A stretch of DNA of 64,000 nucleotides from Gemmatimonadaceae bacterium (GTDB lineage Bacteria > Gemmatimonadota > Gemmatimonadetes > Gemmatimonadales > Gemmatimonadaceae). The notes under the pieces are model-generated. The model had not been told where the DNA came from and did no database searches. It worked only from the letters and a program-made list of their open reading frames with translations. Position numbers and translations under genes: made by a program. The stretch is from contig JAICWO010000021.1 in the NCBI GenBank assembly GCA_025934775.1, positions 16,813 to 80,812 of the forward strand, read 5' to 3'. Below are positions 8,485 through 17,063 of the stretch, one piece after another; the first letter of the stretch is position 1; each line of letters starts with the position of its first letter.

Positions 8485-9912
8485 ATGCGCACACCTGCCT
8501 TCCTCGCACTCGCCCTGCTCCTTCCCGCCGCGCTCCTCGCGCAGGAAACGCCGACCGAGCGCGATGCCGCGCGCGACGTCGTGCAGAAGCTCGACTCCAT
8601 TGAGCATTCTCTAAACATTCCGGCGATGGTCGCGCGCCTCACGGGTCCGAACGCCGCGCGCGACCAGGTGGTCGGCCGCGCGAAGGAGCTCATGGACGCG
8701 GAGCTGCTGGCGATGGGCGACGACATCACGCGCCACCCGGAGATCGGCTTCGAGGAGAAGCGCTCGGTCCAGATCCTCACGGATTATCTGAAGAAGCACG
8801 ACTTCACCGTGCAGACCGGCGTCGCCGGCCTGCCGACGGCGTTCGTCGCGAAGTACAACAAGAACAGCGGCACGCCCAACCTCGGCGTGATCGTGGAATA
8901 CGACGCGCTGCGCGGCACCAAGGGCGCGTTCCACGGCGACCAGCACAGCACGCAGGGGCCGATCGGGATCGCCGCCGCGGTCGCGATGGCGGAATATCTC
9001 ACGAAAACGCACACGCCCGGCTCCATCACCGTGTTCGGCACCCCGGGCGAGGAGATGATGCCGCCCGAGGCGAAGACGCAGATGTACGACGCGCACGTCT
9101 TCGACGGCATGGACATCATCGTGCGCAGCCACTCGACCGCGCAAACGAGCCGCCCGGCGCCGGGCTTCGGCACGTGCTGCATGAACATCGACGGCGTGCA
9201 CTACACATTCTACGGCGCGCCGGCGCACCAGCTCACCGCGTGGAACGGACGCAACGCGCTCACCGCGGTCATCCACTTCTTCGACAACATCGACGGCCTG
9301 CGCAGCAACATCCGGCCCGAGGCGCGCATTCAGGGCGTGATCACCGAAGGGGGCGCGGCTCCGAACGTGGTCCCCGACAAGACCGCCGCCGATTTCTACA
9401 TCCGCTATCCCGACGAAGTGTACCTCGCGCAGGTGACGGAGATGGTCGACAACGCGGCACGCGCCGCGGCGCTCGGCACGGGCACCAAGGTGAAGATCGA
9501 CCACTACGGTCACGATCGCGACGGGATCAGTGAAGGTTCGATCGGCGAAGTGGCCTTCGCGTACATGAAGAAGTACGGCGCGACGGGTGTGAACCCCGAG
9601 CCGGGCAAGCCACAGGGCTACGACGAGACCGGCAGCGTGTCGAGCGCGATTCCCGGTGCCGAGTTCACGGCGAAATCGTCGAACGCGCCGAACCACACGT
9701 ACGAGATGCTCGCCGACGCCACCGGCCCGGTGGGCCACGCCGGCTTCGTCACCGACGCGCAGGCGATGACCGCACTGTTGTTCGACTTCGCCACGCACGC
9801 GGACTACCGTGCGACGGTGAAGAAGGAGTTCGACGCGATCCACGCATTACACAATCAATATTTGGAAGATCTGAAGAAGGTGTACGTCGTGCCGAAGGTG
9901 CCCGAGCCGTAG
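8485..9912 (+). CDS. M20 family metallopeptidase / amidohydrolase (AbgB-like), secreted
   Basis: Signal peptide; HPEIGFEE, VIVEYDALRG, GTPGEE, YGAPAHQLTAWNGRNAL motifs. Confidence 0.92.
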   Translation: MRTPAFLALALLLPAALLAQETPTERDAARDVVQKLDSIEHSLNIPAMVARLTGPNAARDQVVGRAKELMDAELLAMGDDITRHPEIGFEEKRSVQILTDYLKKHDFTVQTGVAGLPTAFVAKYNKNSGTPNLGVIVEYDALRGTKGAFHGDQHSTQGPIGIAAAVAMAEYLTKTHTPGSITVFGTPGEEMMPPEAKTQMYDAHVFDGMDIIVRSHSTAQTSRPAPGFGTCCMNIDGVHYTFYGAPAHQLTAWNGRNALTAVIHFFDNIDGLRSNIRPEARIQGVITEGGAAPNVVPDKTAADFYIRYPDEVYLAQVTEMVDNAARAAALGTGTKVKIDHYGHDRDGISEGSIGEVAFAYMKKYGATGVNPEPGKPQGYDETGSVSSAIPGAEFTAKSSNAPNHTYEMLADATGPVGHAGFVTDAQAMTALLFDFATHADYRATVKKEFDAIHALHNQYLEDLKKVYVVPKVPEP

Positions 9913-10005
9913 GCTGCGCGCGGCACATCCTGACCGGAGCTTGCGACGGCCTGCGCTGCCGTGAATGTTCGTGAGCCCGTGAAGGCCCCTCCCCGAAGCT
10001 GACGA

Positions 10006-10608
10006 ATGCGATCGTCCACGCCTCGATCGTTCACAAAGCTCGACGAAGCGCAACTCGCCACGCTCAGCCGGGGCCTGCGGATCATCGCCATTCGTTCGCT
10101 TGGCGACGCCGAGCTGGCGGACGAAGTCGTGCAGGAGACGCTCTCGCGCGCCGTCGTCGCGCTGCGCGAAGGGCGGCTTCAAGATCCAGCACGCCTCGGC
10201 GCGTTCGTTCGTGGAATCCTTCGGCACGTCGTGACCGATGAGCTGCGTCGACGCGGTCGGCTCGCCGGAATCGAGCGCGCGCTCGATGCGGCGGGAGACG
10301 GTGCTGATGCGCTCGAGAGCATCGTGCGCGATGAACAGGCCGCGGCCGTGCGTGCGGCCCTCGCACAACTACCTCCGGCGGATCAACGGCTCATTCACCT
10401 CTGCTTCGTCGACGGCCGCACGCCTGGAGAGATCGCGAGCCAGCTTCGCGAGCCGGCTGAGCGCGTCCGGAAGCAAAAATCGCGGGCGCTCGAACGGTTG
10501 CGTCAGGCATTCTTCGGCGCGCGTGCCGGTCACGTTCGACCGTCGACTCCGACTGTAATGGACGAGAGCACGCCAATCGCGGCTGGAAGGACGGTGATCG
10601 ATGGCTGA
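10006..10608 (+). CDS. ECF-family RNA polymerase sigma factor
   Basis: Sigma region 2 (LGDAELADEVVQETLSRAVVAL) and region 4 (AALAQLPPADQRLIHLCFVDGRTPGEIASQLREPAERVRKQKSRALERLRQ). Confidence 0.88.
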   Translation: MRSSTPRSFTKLDEAQLATLSRGLRIIAIRSLGDAELADEVVQETLSRAVVALREGRLQDPARLGAFVRGILRHVVTDELRRRGRLAGIERALDAAGDGADALESIVRDEQAAAVRAALAQLPPADQRLIHLCFVDGRTPGEIASQLREPAERVRKQKSRALERLRQAFFGARAGHVRPSTPTVMDESTPIAAGRTVIDG

Positions 10609-11326
10609 CACGTTGACTTGCGACGACGTGAACGATCCCGAGCTCGCGTCGCGGTACGTCGCGGGGACGCTGGACGCCGTCGCGACCGAGGTATTCGAGT
10701 CGCACTTCCTGACGTGCGCGCGCTGCCAGGATGCGATCGCGTTCTCCGCCGCCGTCAGGGGCGCTGCGGTGGCGACACCGGTGGCTCGTGCCGCTCGCAT
10801 GCCGCGCCGCCGTCTAACGTTTCTCGCCGCGGCTGGGGTGGTGTTCACGGCCGTCATCACGCCAGTCGTCGCACATCGCGTGCGGGAACGTCACGCCATC
10901 GAAGCGCTGGGCGTGCTCGATGCGCCGCCGGTGTACGGCGGTGTTGCCGTTCGCGGTGATGCCAGCGCGGGCGACTCGCTGTTCGGCGCGGGAACGGCGG
11001 CGTACGGCAACGGCGAGTACGCGCGTGCCGCGAGCGACTTGCGCGGTGCGATCGCCGCGGGCGCCGCCGTGCCGCCGGCGCGGTTCTTCCTCGGCGCATC
11101 TCTGCTCATGCTGCACCGTCCCGACGAGGCGGCAGCGGAGCTCGCGCGGGTGATCGCGAGCGGCGACAGTCCATATCTCGTCGAAGCGCACTACTATCGC
11201 GCGCTGGCGCTGTTGCAGCTCGATCAGGAGAACGCGGCCGCGGGCGAGCTCCGCCTTGTGCGCAATGGGCCGCTTGCCGATCGCGCCCGGTCGCTGCTCG
11301 CGCGCCTCGGCGAACGCGATCGGTAG
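10601..11326 (+). CDS. membrane anti-sigma factor with zinc-binding N-terminus, one TM segment and TPR-like C-terminus
   Basis: N-terminal HFLTCARCQ (HxxxCxxC); TM RLTFLAAAGVVFTAVITPVV; TPR-like C-terminus; overlaps the ECF gene by 8 nt. Confidence 0.82.
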   Translation: MADTLTCDDVNDPELASRYVAGTLDAVATEVFESHFLTCARCQDAIAFSAAVRGAAVATPVARAARMPRRRLTFLAAAGVVFTAVITPVVAHRVRERHAIEALGVLDAPPVYGGVAVRGDASAGDSLFGAGTAAYGNGEYARAASDLRGAIAAGAAVPPARFFLGASLLMLHRPDEAAAELARVIASGDSPYLVEAHYYRALALLQLDQENAAAGELRLVRNGPLADRARSLLARLGERDR

Positions 11327-11332
11327 TCGTCG

Positions 11333-14300
11333 ATGCTGGCGTTTGCCGCTGCTGTCATGCTCGCGGTGCATGTCTCCGGCGATTCGCTTCGCGCCCGGCA
11401 GCTCCTGCGAGCGGCGAGTGACCGCGACGCGATGCTCGATGAGCGCGGCTATGCGATGCTCATCGAGCAAGCGTTCCGCGCCGACCCGGGCTATTTCCCG
11501 GCGCAGCGCGCGATGCTCGTGGTGGAGCGTGGTCGTCTTCCAATTCGAGAAGTGCGCGCTGCGTTCGCGCACGTGCCCGGGCTGTCCGCGGCGGACTCGG
11601 CATGTCTCGTGATCGAAGCAGGCTACGTGTCAGGACGGCAGACACGCACGGTCAGGGCGTTGCACGCAGCCGAACGCCGGCTTGGCAAGTCGACGTGTCT
11701 CGAGTACGTGGTCGCGACGCTGGCGAGCGCCGATCGCATGCAAACGCGCGTGCAGCTCGAGCGCGAGTGGCGTCCGGTGCTCGCCAGCCGCCCGACCGAC
11801 GCGCTCGTGCTATTAGAGTATGCGAAAGCACTGCAGACGATCGGGGACCCGGCCGCCGCCGAACGTGCGATGGAGCGGGCATCGGCATCGGCGGCGGATT
11901 GGGAATCGTATCTGCTGATTCAACAAACGATCATCGCGTCGCGTACGGCGCGCGGCGACAGCGCCGGCGCGCGGCGCGTGCGCGACGCTCTCTCGAGATC
12001 GACCGCGCGCGACGGACGTCCCGGTGTTCGCTTCGTCTTCGAGTCCGCCATCTGTTGCTGGCGAGCGCCCGCTGGCGACGGCTGGATGGCGGTGGCGGAA
12101 TTGGCCGGTTCCCACGCCGCGCGAGGACATCTGGCCAAGCTGTACGAAGCACTCGGCGCCGGCGAGACCGATGCGGGACGTCCAGCCGTCGCCGTTCGAT
12201 TTCTACGCTCCGCCGCGGCCCTGGCGGATTCGCTCGGCTGGCGGCCGCTGCGAGAGGCGATCTACGTCCGGCTCGGCCGCGCCTACGCGAAGAGCGGCGA
12301 TTGGACGCATGCCGTCCCCGCTCTGCGGAAGGCGCTCGCGATCGCGGATCCTGACGAGACGTACTACCTCGCCGACATCCACCACAATCTCGCGCATGCG
12401 TACGAAGCGGCGGGGCGCATGCCCGAGGCGGCAGCCGAAGTGGATCGGTTCGCCTCACTCGCCGGCACACTCACCGGCGACGGGATCAGCGTCATCAGCC
12501 TCTACGACGCAGGGGTGATCCGCTGGGAGGCCCGGCGACACTCGGCCGCGATCGCGGCGTTCGATTCGATGGTGCACGTCATCGAGCAGCGCCACGCGAA
12601 TTACTACTACGCCGGCGAGTACTACGAGCGCATGGGCGACCCGGCTCGCGCGCTGCACTACTATCGGGCGGTGACGTGGTCCGACACCGAGGAGGGTGCA
12701 CGAGCACTGACCGGCCTCGCGCGCGTCTACGAGTCGCTGGGCATGCGCGACAGTGCCGCCGCCGTCGCGCAACGTCACGACGTGGATGTGCAAACGCCGG
12801 AGGAAGTTCGGCTTCAGCCCCGCATTCTCGTCTCGCAAGGTCGAACAGCGGAGGGACTTTCGCTCGCCCGCGCCTGGGCCGACAGTCAGGTCAGACGCGG
12901 CAATGCACGCGGCGCAGCGCTCGCCGAGCTCGAAGTCGCGCGGCTCATGGAGAATGTCGCGACGCCGGCAGAGCAGCTCGCGTGGGCGCGCCGGGCGGAA
13001 CGCTCGGCGAAGCGCACGAGCTTCACTGATGGCGTCGTTCGCGCGCAGGCGTTCGCGGCCGACGCCATGGTGCGCCTCGATTCAGCGCGTTCCGCGATCG
13101 ACATCGCGGACAGCGCGTCGAGCGAGGCCGCCGCGAGCGGCGCGGCCGAAAGTCGTTTCGTGGCCGCGGTCGCACGCGGCGACGTGCTGGGCGCGGCGCG
13201 CCGAGTGGATGCCGCACTCGCCGCCTATGACACCGCGGGACGACTCGTCGACTCGATGGCGGACTCGTTCGACGGAGATCTCGAGCGCTCTCGAATGCGC
13301 GCGTACCAGCTCGCCCCATTCGATCGCGCCGTCGCACTCCTGCTGCGCGAGCCCATGGACCGCCATCGCCTCCAATCGCTCGTCTTCTGGTCGCAGCGGC
13401 GCAACGCGGCGGCACTGCCGCCGCTTCGCGGCCAAGTCGAAGATGCGTTGCCGGTCGGCACGATCGCGGCGCGCCTTGGCCGCGGGCGCGCGGTGGTCGC
13501 GTACGTATTGTTGGACAGTGCCGCGGCGGCGATCGTCATCACGCATTCCGGCGCGAACGTTGTCGCACTGCCGACCACCGCCGGCGATATCGCGCGGCTG
13601 GTGGCCGACGTTCGTCGGCCGTGGACAACCTCGTATGTCGAACGCGTCGATCTCGCGCGCGCCAATGTCGACACGACGGCACCCCGGGAGCTGTCGCGTG
13701 CGCTCATCGCGCCGTTGATGCCATTCCTCTCCGGCATCCAAACATTGGCGGTCGTTCCAGATGGCGCGCTTCATCTCGCGCCGTTCGATCTTCTGCCCAC
13801 GGCGCGCGGTATCATGATCGACCAGTTCGCCGTGTCGCTCGCGCCTACCATGCGGTTCGCCGCGATGGGCACGAGTGCACACCTCGATCGCGCATCGCTT
13901 CTACTCGTAGGCGGCGATGCGCCAGGAGCGACCGCCGAAGTCGACGCGCTGGAACGGCTCTGGTCGCACGGGCGAACGCATGCCGTATGGACGTCCAGCA
14001 CCACGGCGGCGTCGATTCGCGACGCGATGCAGCATTATGAGATTCTTCATTTCGCGACGCACGCGGTGGTCGACCAGCGCGAGCCGCTCGCGTCGAGGCT
14101 CGTGCTGCGCGAAGCGCACGACGAGGTCCCGGCGATGATTCTGTCCGTGGCCGACATCGAGCGCGTTCGGCTGCACGGGCAGCTCGTGGTGCTCGATGCC
14201 TGTGACACGCAGGATGGACAACTACTTCCAGGCGTCGGGCCGACGGGCCTCGCGCGGACCTTTCTCGTGAGCGGCGCCCGCGCGGTGATCGCGACGCAGT

Positions 14301-14470
14301 GGCCGGTTGGCGCGAGCGCGGCGCCGTTCATGGCTGCCTTCTACGCGCGCCTCGCCGCCGGCGAACCGGCGGAGGAAGCGTTGCGCTCGGCCAAGCAGGA
14401 AATGCGCGCCCATGCCGCGACGCGCAATCCGTTCAACTGGGCCGGATTCGTCCTCGTGCGCGGTGGCTGA
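11333..14470 (+). CDS. TPR-CHAT domain protein (caspase-like protease), probably exported
   Basis: 1045 aa; TPR-rich N-terminus and middle; CHAT dyad motifs ILHFATHA (His, 14060-14062) and LVVLDACDT (Cys, 14201-14203); C-terminal NPFNWAGFVLVR; N-terminal hydrophobic segment. Confidence 0.92.
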   Translation: MLAFAAAVMLAVHVSGDSLRARQLLRAASDRDAMLDERGYAMLIEQAFRADPGYFPAQRAMLVVERGRLPIREVRAAFAHVPGLSAADSACLVIEAGYVSGRQTRTVRALHAAERRLGKSTCLEYVVATLASADRMQTRVQLEREWRPVLASRPTDALVLLEYAKALQTIGDPAAAERAMERASASAADWESYLLIQQTIIASRTARGDSAGARRVRDALSRSTARDGRPGVRFVFESAICCWRAPAGDGWMAVAELAGSHAARGHLAKLYEALGAGETDAGRPAVAVRFLRSAAALADSLGWRPLREAIYVRLGRAYAKSGDWTHAVPALRKALAIADPDETYYLADIHHNLAHAYEAAGRMPEAAAEVDRFASLAGTLTGDGISVISLYDAGVIRWEARRHSAAIAAFDSMVHVIEQRHANYYYAGEYYERMGDPARALHYYRAVTWSDTEEGARALTGLARVYESLGMRDSAAAVAQRHDVDVQTPEEVRLQPRILVSQGRTAEGLSLARAWADSQVRRGNARGAALAELEVARLMENVATPAEQLAWARRAERSAKRTSFTDGVVRAQAFAADAMVRLDSARSAIDIADSASSEAAASGAAESRFVAAVARGDVLGAARRVDAALAAYDTAGRLVDSMADSFDGDLERSRMRAYQLAPFDRAVALLLREPMDRHRLQSLVFWSQRRNAAALPPLRGQVEDALPVGTIAARLGRGRAVVAYVLLDSAAAAIVITHSGANVVALPTTAGDIARLVADVRRPWTTSYVERVDLARANVDTTAPRELSRALIAPLMPFLSGIQTLAVVPDGALHLAPFDLLPTARGIMIDQFAVSLAPTMRFAAMGTSAHLDRASLLLVGGDAPGATAEVDALERLWSHGRTHAVWTSSTTAASIRDAMQHYEILHFATHAVVDQREPLASRLVLREAHDEVPAMILSVADIERVRLHGQLVVLDACDTQDGQLLPGVGPTGLARTFLVSGARAVIATQWPVGASAAPFMAAFYARLAAGEPAEEALRSAKQEMRAHAATRNPFNWAGFVLVRGG

Positions 14471-14473
14471 TCG

Positions 14474-14630
14474 CTATTCGCGGCCCGATGCCACCGGCGC
14501 GTTCGACAGCGACGACGGCAGCTTCGCGTCGCCCGCCGACGGACCGTTGCCGTCGAGCAATCCGCGGCCGACGAGCTGCGCCGCGAGCACCGTCTGAATC
14601 ACGTTCGTGATGTTGTTCGTGGTCGTCCCG
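14474..14630 (-). pseudogene. C-terminal fragment of a flotillin/SPFH paralog
   Basis: Encodes TTTNNITNVIQTVLAAQLVGRGLLDGNGPSAGDAKLPS, identical over this stretch to the C-terminus of the flotillin at 17064-18404; only ~50 aa remain. Confidence 0.85.
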
Positions 14631-15315
14631 GGCGCGCCGGCGCACCAGCTCACGGCGTGGAACGGAAGCAACGCGCTCACCGCGGTGATCCAACTATCGA
14701 GAACATCGACGCGATGCGCAGCAACAGATGCCGCCAAGCGCGCATTTAGCGGCGATCACCGAAGGCGGTGCGGCGACGAACGTCATGGCCGCCGAGGCGT
14801 CAGCCGACTTCTACATCCGGCATCGCGACGAAGTGAATCTGGTGCAGATGACGGCGATGGTCGACAATGCCGCCCGCGCCGCGGCGTCCGCGACGGGCAC
14901 AAGAGTAAAGATCGACCACCACTGCCACGATCGCAACGCCATCAGCGACGGGTCGATCGGCGAGATCGCTTTGGCGTGCATGAAAAAAGTTCGGCGCCGC
15001 CGGAGTGAATCCCGAGCTCGGCTAGCCGCAGGGCTACCATACGACCGGGAGCGCGTCGAGCGCGGTCCCGGTCGCCCGATTCAGCGCCAAACCATCCGAC
15101 GCGCCTAATCACACACACGAGATGGAGCAGGGCGCCGTCGACTCCGCAGTGCCACCCAGGCTCCGCGACGGCCGCGTAGGCAGGGACGAAGCCGCTCTGC
15201 GACGTCGCCACGCCGACTACCGCGCCGTCGTGAAGAAGGAATTCGACACGATCCGCGGCTGACACAATCAACATTTGGAAGGTCCAATGAAGGTGTGCGT
15301 CGTGCGCCCAAGGTC
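14631..15315 (+). pseudogene. degenerate M20 peptidase remnant (paralog of 8485-9912)
   Basis: gcgccggcgcaccagctcacggcgtggaacgg matches 9217-9250; VDNAARAAA..TGT.VKIDH..HDR..IS.GSIGE conserved; tail 'gactaccgcgccgtcgtgaagaaggaattcgacacgatccgc...cacaatcaacatttggaag' matches the parent 3' end; frameshifts and stops. Confidence 0.88.
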
Positions 15316-15413
15316 TCTGCGCCGTCACGACCCGTGTCAACATCGCGCATTGCGATGAGCCCTCGCCGTCGTCGCCGTCAGGCGCGGTACTGAATATCGA
15401 GCATTCCACGCAG

Positions 15414-16107
15414 TTATGGCCTGTCCGCTGCTCTTCCTCGACCTCTGATCAGAGAATCAACGATCCGGACGAGCTCCGCGCTGTCGGGCGGTACCGGATA
15501 TCGCCAGCCATTTACGATAACTGTAGGTGTGGCTGTCACCTGGAGCCGAGAGGCTAACTCTCTGCTCGCTTCGAGCCTTCCGACCTTCGCGTTGCTTTGT
15601 GTGCACGCGGTGAAGCGCGACGTGTCGGGCACACCCACCTCATGCGCGTACGAAGCCCATGATTTCAGGCCGAAGGAGTCCTGTTTCGCATAGAGCAGCG
15701 CCTCGATCGCCACGAAGCGGCCGTGCTGGTCAGCACACTCGGCAGCTTTGGCGGCCGGCTCCGCAAAGCGATGTATTCGGGCGAGCGGAAACGGCACGTA
15801 GTACAATGCCACAACGTCTGGATGTCGCGCCGCAACAGCCTGAATCGAGCTCTGAAAAGCTTTGCAGTAAGGACACTCGAAATCACCAAACTCGGCGATC
15901 TTGATCGGTGCACCATTGCCGCCAATAATGTGGGCGGCTCGTTGTATAGCGTTCCAGTCTGCCGGCGGAACGAGTTGGGGCTCAACAACGCCAGACGGCC
16001 GCGTTCCGGTCGTTTCAAAAAAGCTCGCGGTGCATTACAACCCCTGCGACAGCGGCGACACTGAGTGCCATTACAGCATTTGCAAGACTGTTCAGCTTCG
16101 TGAGCAT
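15414..16107 (-). pseudogene. DsbA/thioredoxin-like oxidoreductase with frameshift at a T6 run
   Basis: Frame 1: MLTKLNSLANAVMALSVAAVAGVVMHRELF* (stop at 16015-16017). Frame 2: ETTGTRPSGVVEPQLVPPADWNAIQRAAHIIGGNGAPIKIAEFGDFECPYCKAFQSS...VTATPTVIVNGWRYP. The frames meet at A6 (+ strand 16017-16022). Confidence 0.8.
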
Positions 16108-16171
16108 GGGTTGCTCCTATTGAGACTCGGGACCCCTGCGGCCGCGGCGACGGCATTAGGGTTTCAGAATG

Positions 16172-16492
16172 TCATGCTGAACATTGAGCCACGTTGTCGC
16201 CGGCAGGGCAATCAGCGCCTCCATCGCTGCATGTGATGGCGCCTCCGCACCCAGCGAGCGCACAAGCTTCGCCTGGAGCCGGGCTATTGCACGTCCCCTG
16301 GTCTTGCGGATAGCACACGCAGCACCCGGTTATGCAGCTGTTGTCGAGTGCTCGCTTGGGTGCCGGCGTTGCGCTGAGGCGCAGGCTTACAACGGAAAAG
16401 ACTGCGACAAACAGTCCACGCGCAGCCGAATTGTATCGCTTTGATTCAGTGGGCTGCGATCTCTTGAGTCACGCTTTGCAATTCGTTGGCAT
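16172..16492 (-). pseudogene. small cysteine-rich secreted-protein-like ORF with in-frame TGA
   Basis: MPTNCKA*LKRSQPTESKRYNSAARGLFVAVFSVVSLRLSATPAPKRALDNSCITGCCVCYPQDQGTCNSPAPGEACALAGCGGAITCSDGGADCPAGDNVAQCSA*; ten Cys in the C-terminal half; TGA at 16469-16471. Confidence 0.5.
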
Positions 16493-17063
16493 TGTCACCG
16501 CATAGTCCCGGCGAAACGCTACCTCCACATTGTGGACGAATCCCGTGTTCGCATCCGGATGTTTCCCTGTCCGGGCCGGGCGGCGAGCGCGACCGAGACA
16601 TGAGCGCGCGGGACGCATCTCTCGGCCGACTCGCGGGCGCGTACCGCCACGCTCACCTCTTGCGGCGTAGCCGACGTACCGGATCGGCAAACGAACCGCG
16701 CCGCGAGTAGATCGCGCAATACGAATTCCCGCGAGTCTTCGGCGAACCGCTCGACGTTCTGCGCCGGAGGGGTCACGATGCTTTAGCCGAGCGGCGCGCC
16801 CGCTTCCGCAGCGACAGGACTGCGGTGACGGCCGTTCCGTGCCGCTGATGCGCGCGACGGTATGACGTCAAGCGCTGCCGCAGCTACGAACCAGATGATC
16901 GTAGTCTCATGCCGAAACCCCGAAGGGCCGCGGAACGCGCAGGTGCTCCGGCGTAGCCCGGCAGAAATGAGTGGTGGGCGGTAGGCTTGAACAGCTTGCC
17001 CGCCGCCGTTTGGATCAATTCTCGCATCGGCTCGCCAATATCGCGTGTTCGACTATGACTCGC

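Noticed and set aside
10006-14470. Type III-E CRISPR (Craspase) locus
   Set aside because: No gRAMP/Cas7-11 effector, no CRISPR repeats and no Cas genes; only the TPR-CHAT plus sigma logic is similar.
16469-16471. TGA in the Cys-rich ORF as a selenocysteine codon
   Set aside because: No SECIS-like hairpin was evident and the TGA lies in the N-terminal leader, not in the Cys motif; nonsense mutation, error or wrong start is more likely.
16469-16776. Short ORFs (73 and 85 aa) in the decayed region
   Set aside because: No domain, conflicting frames and low-complexity Arg/Ala content; not supported as genes.
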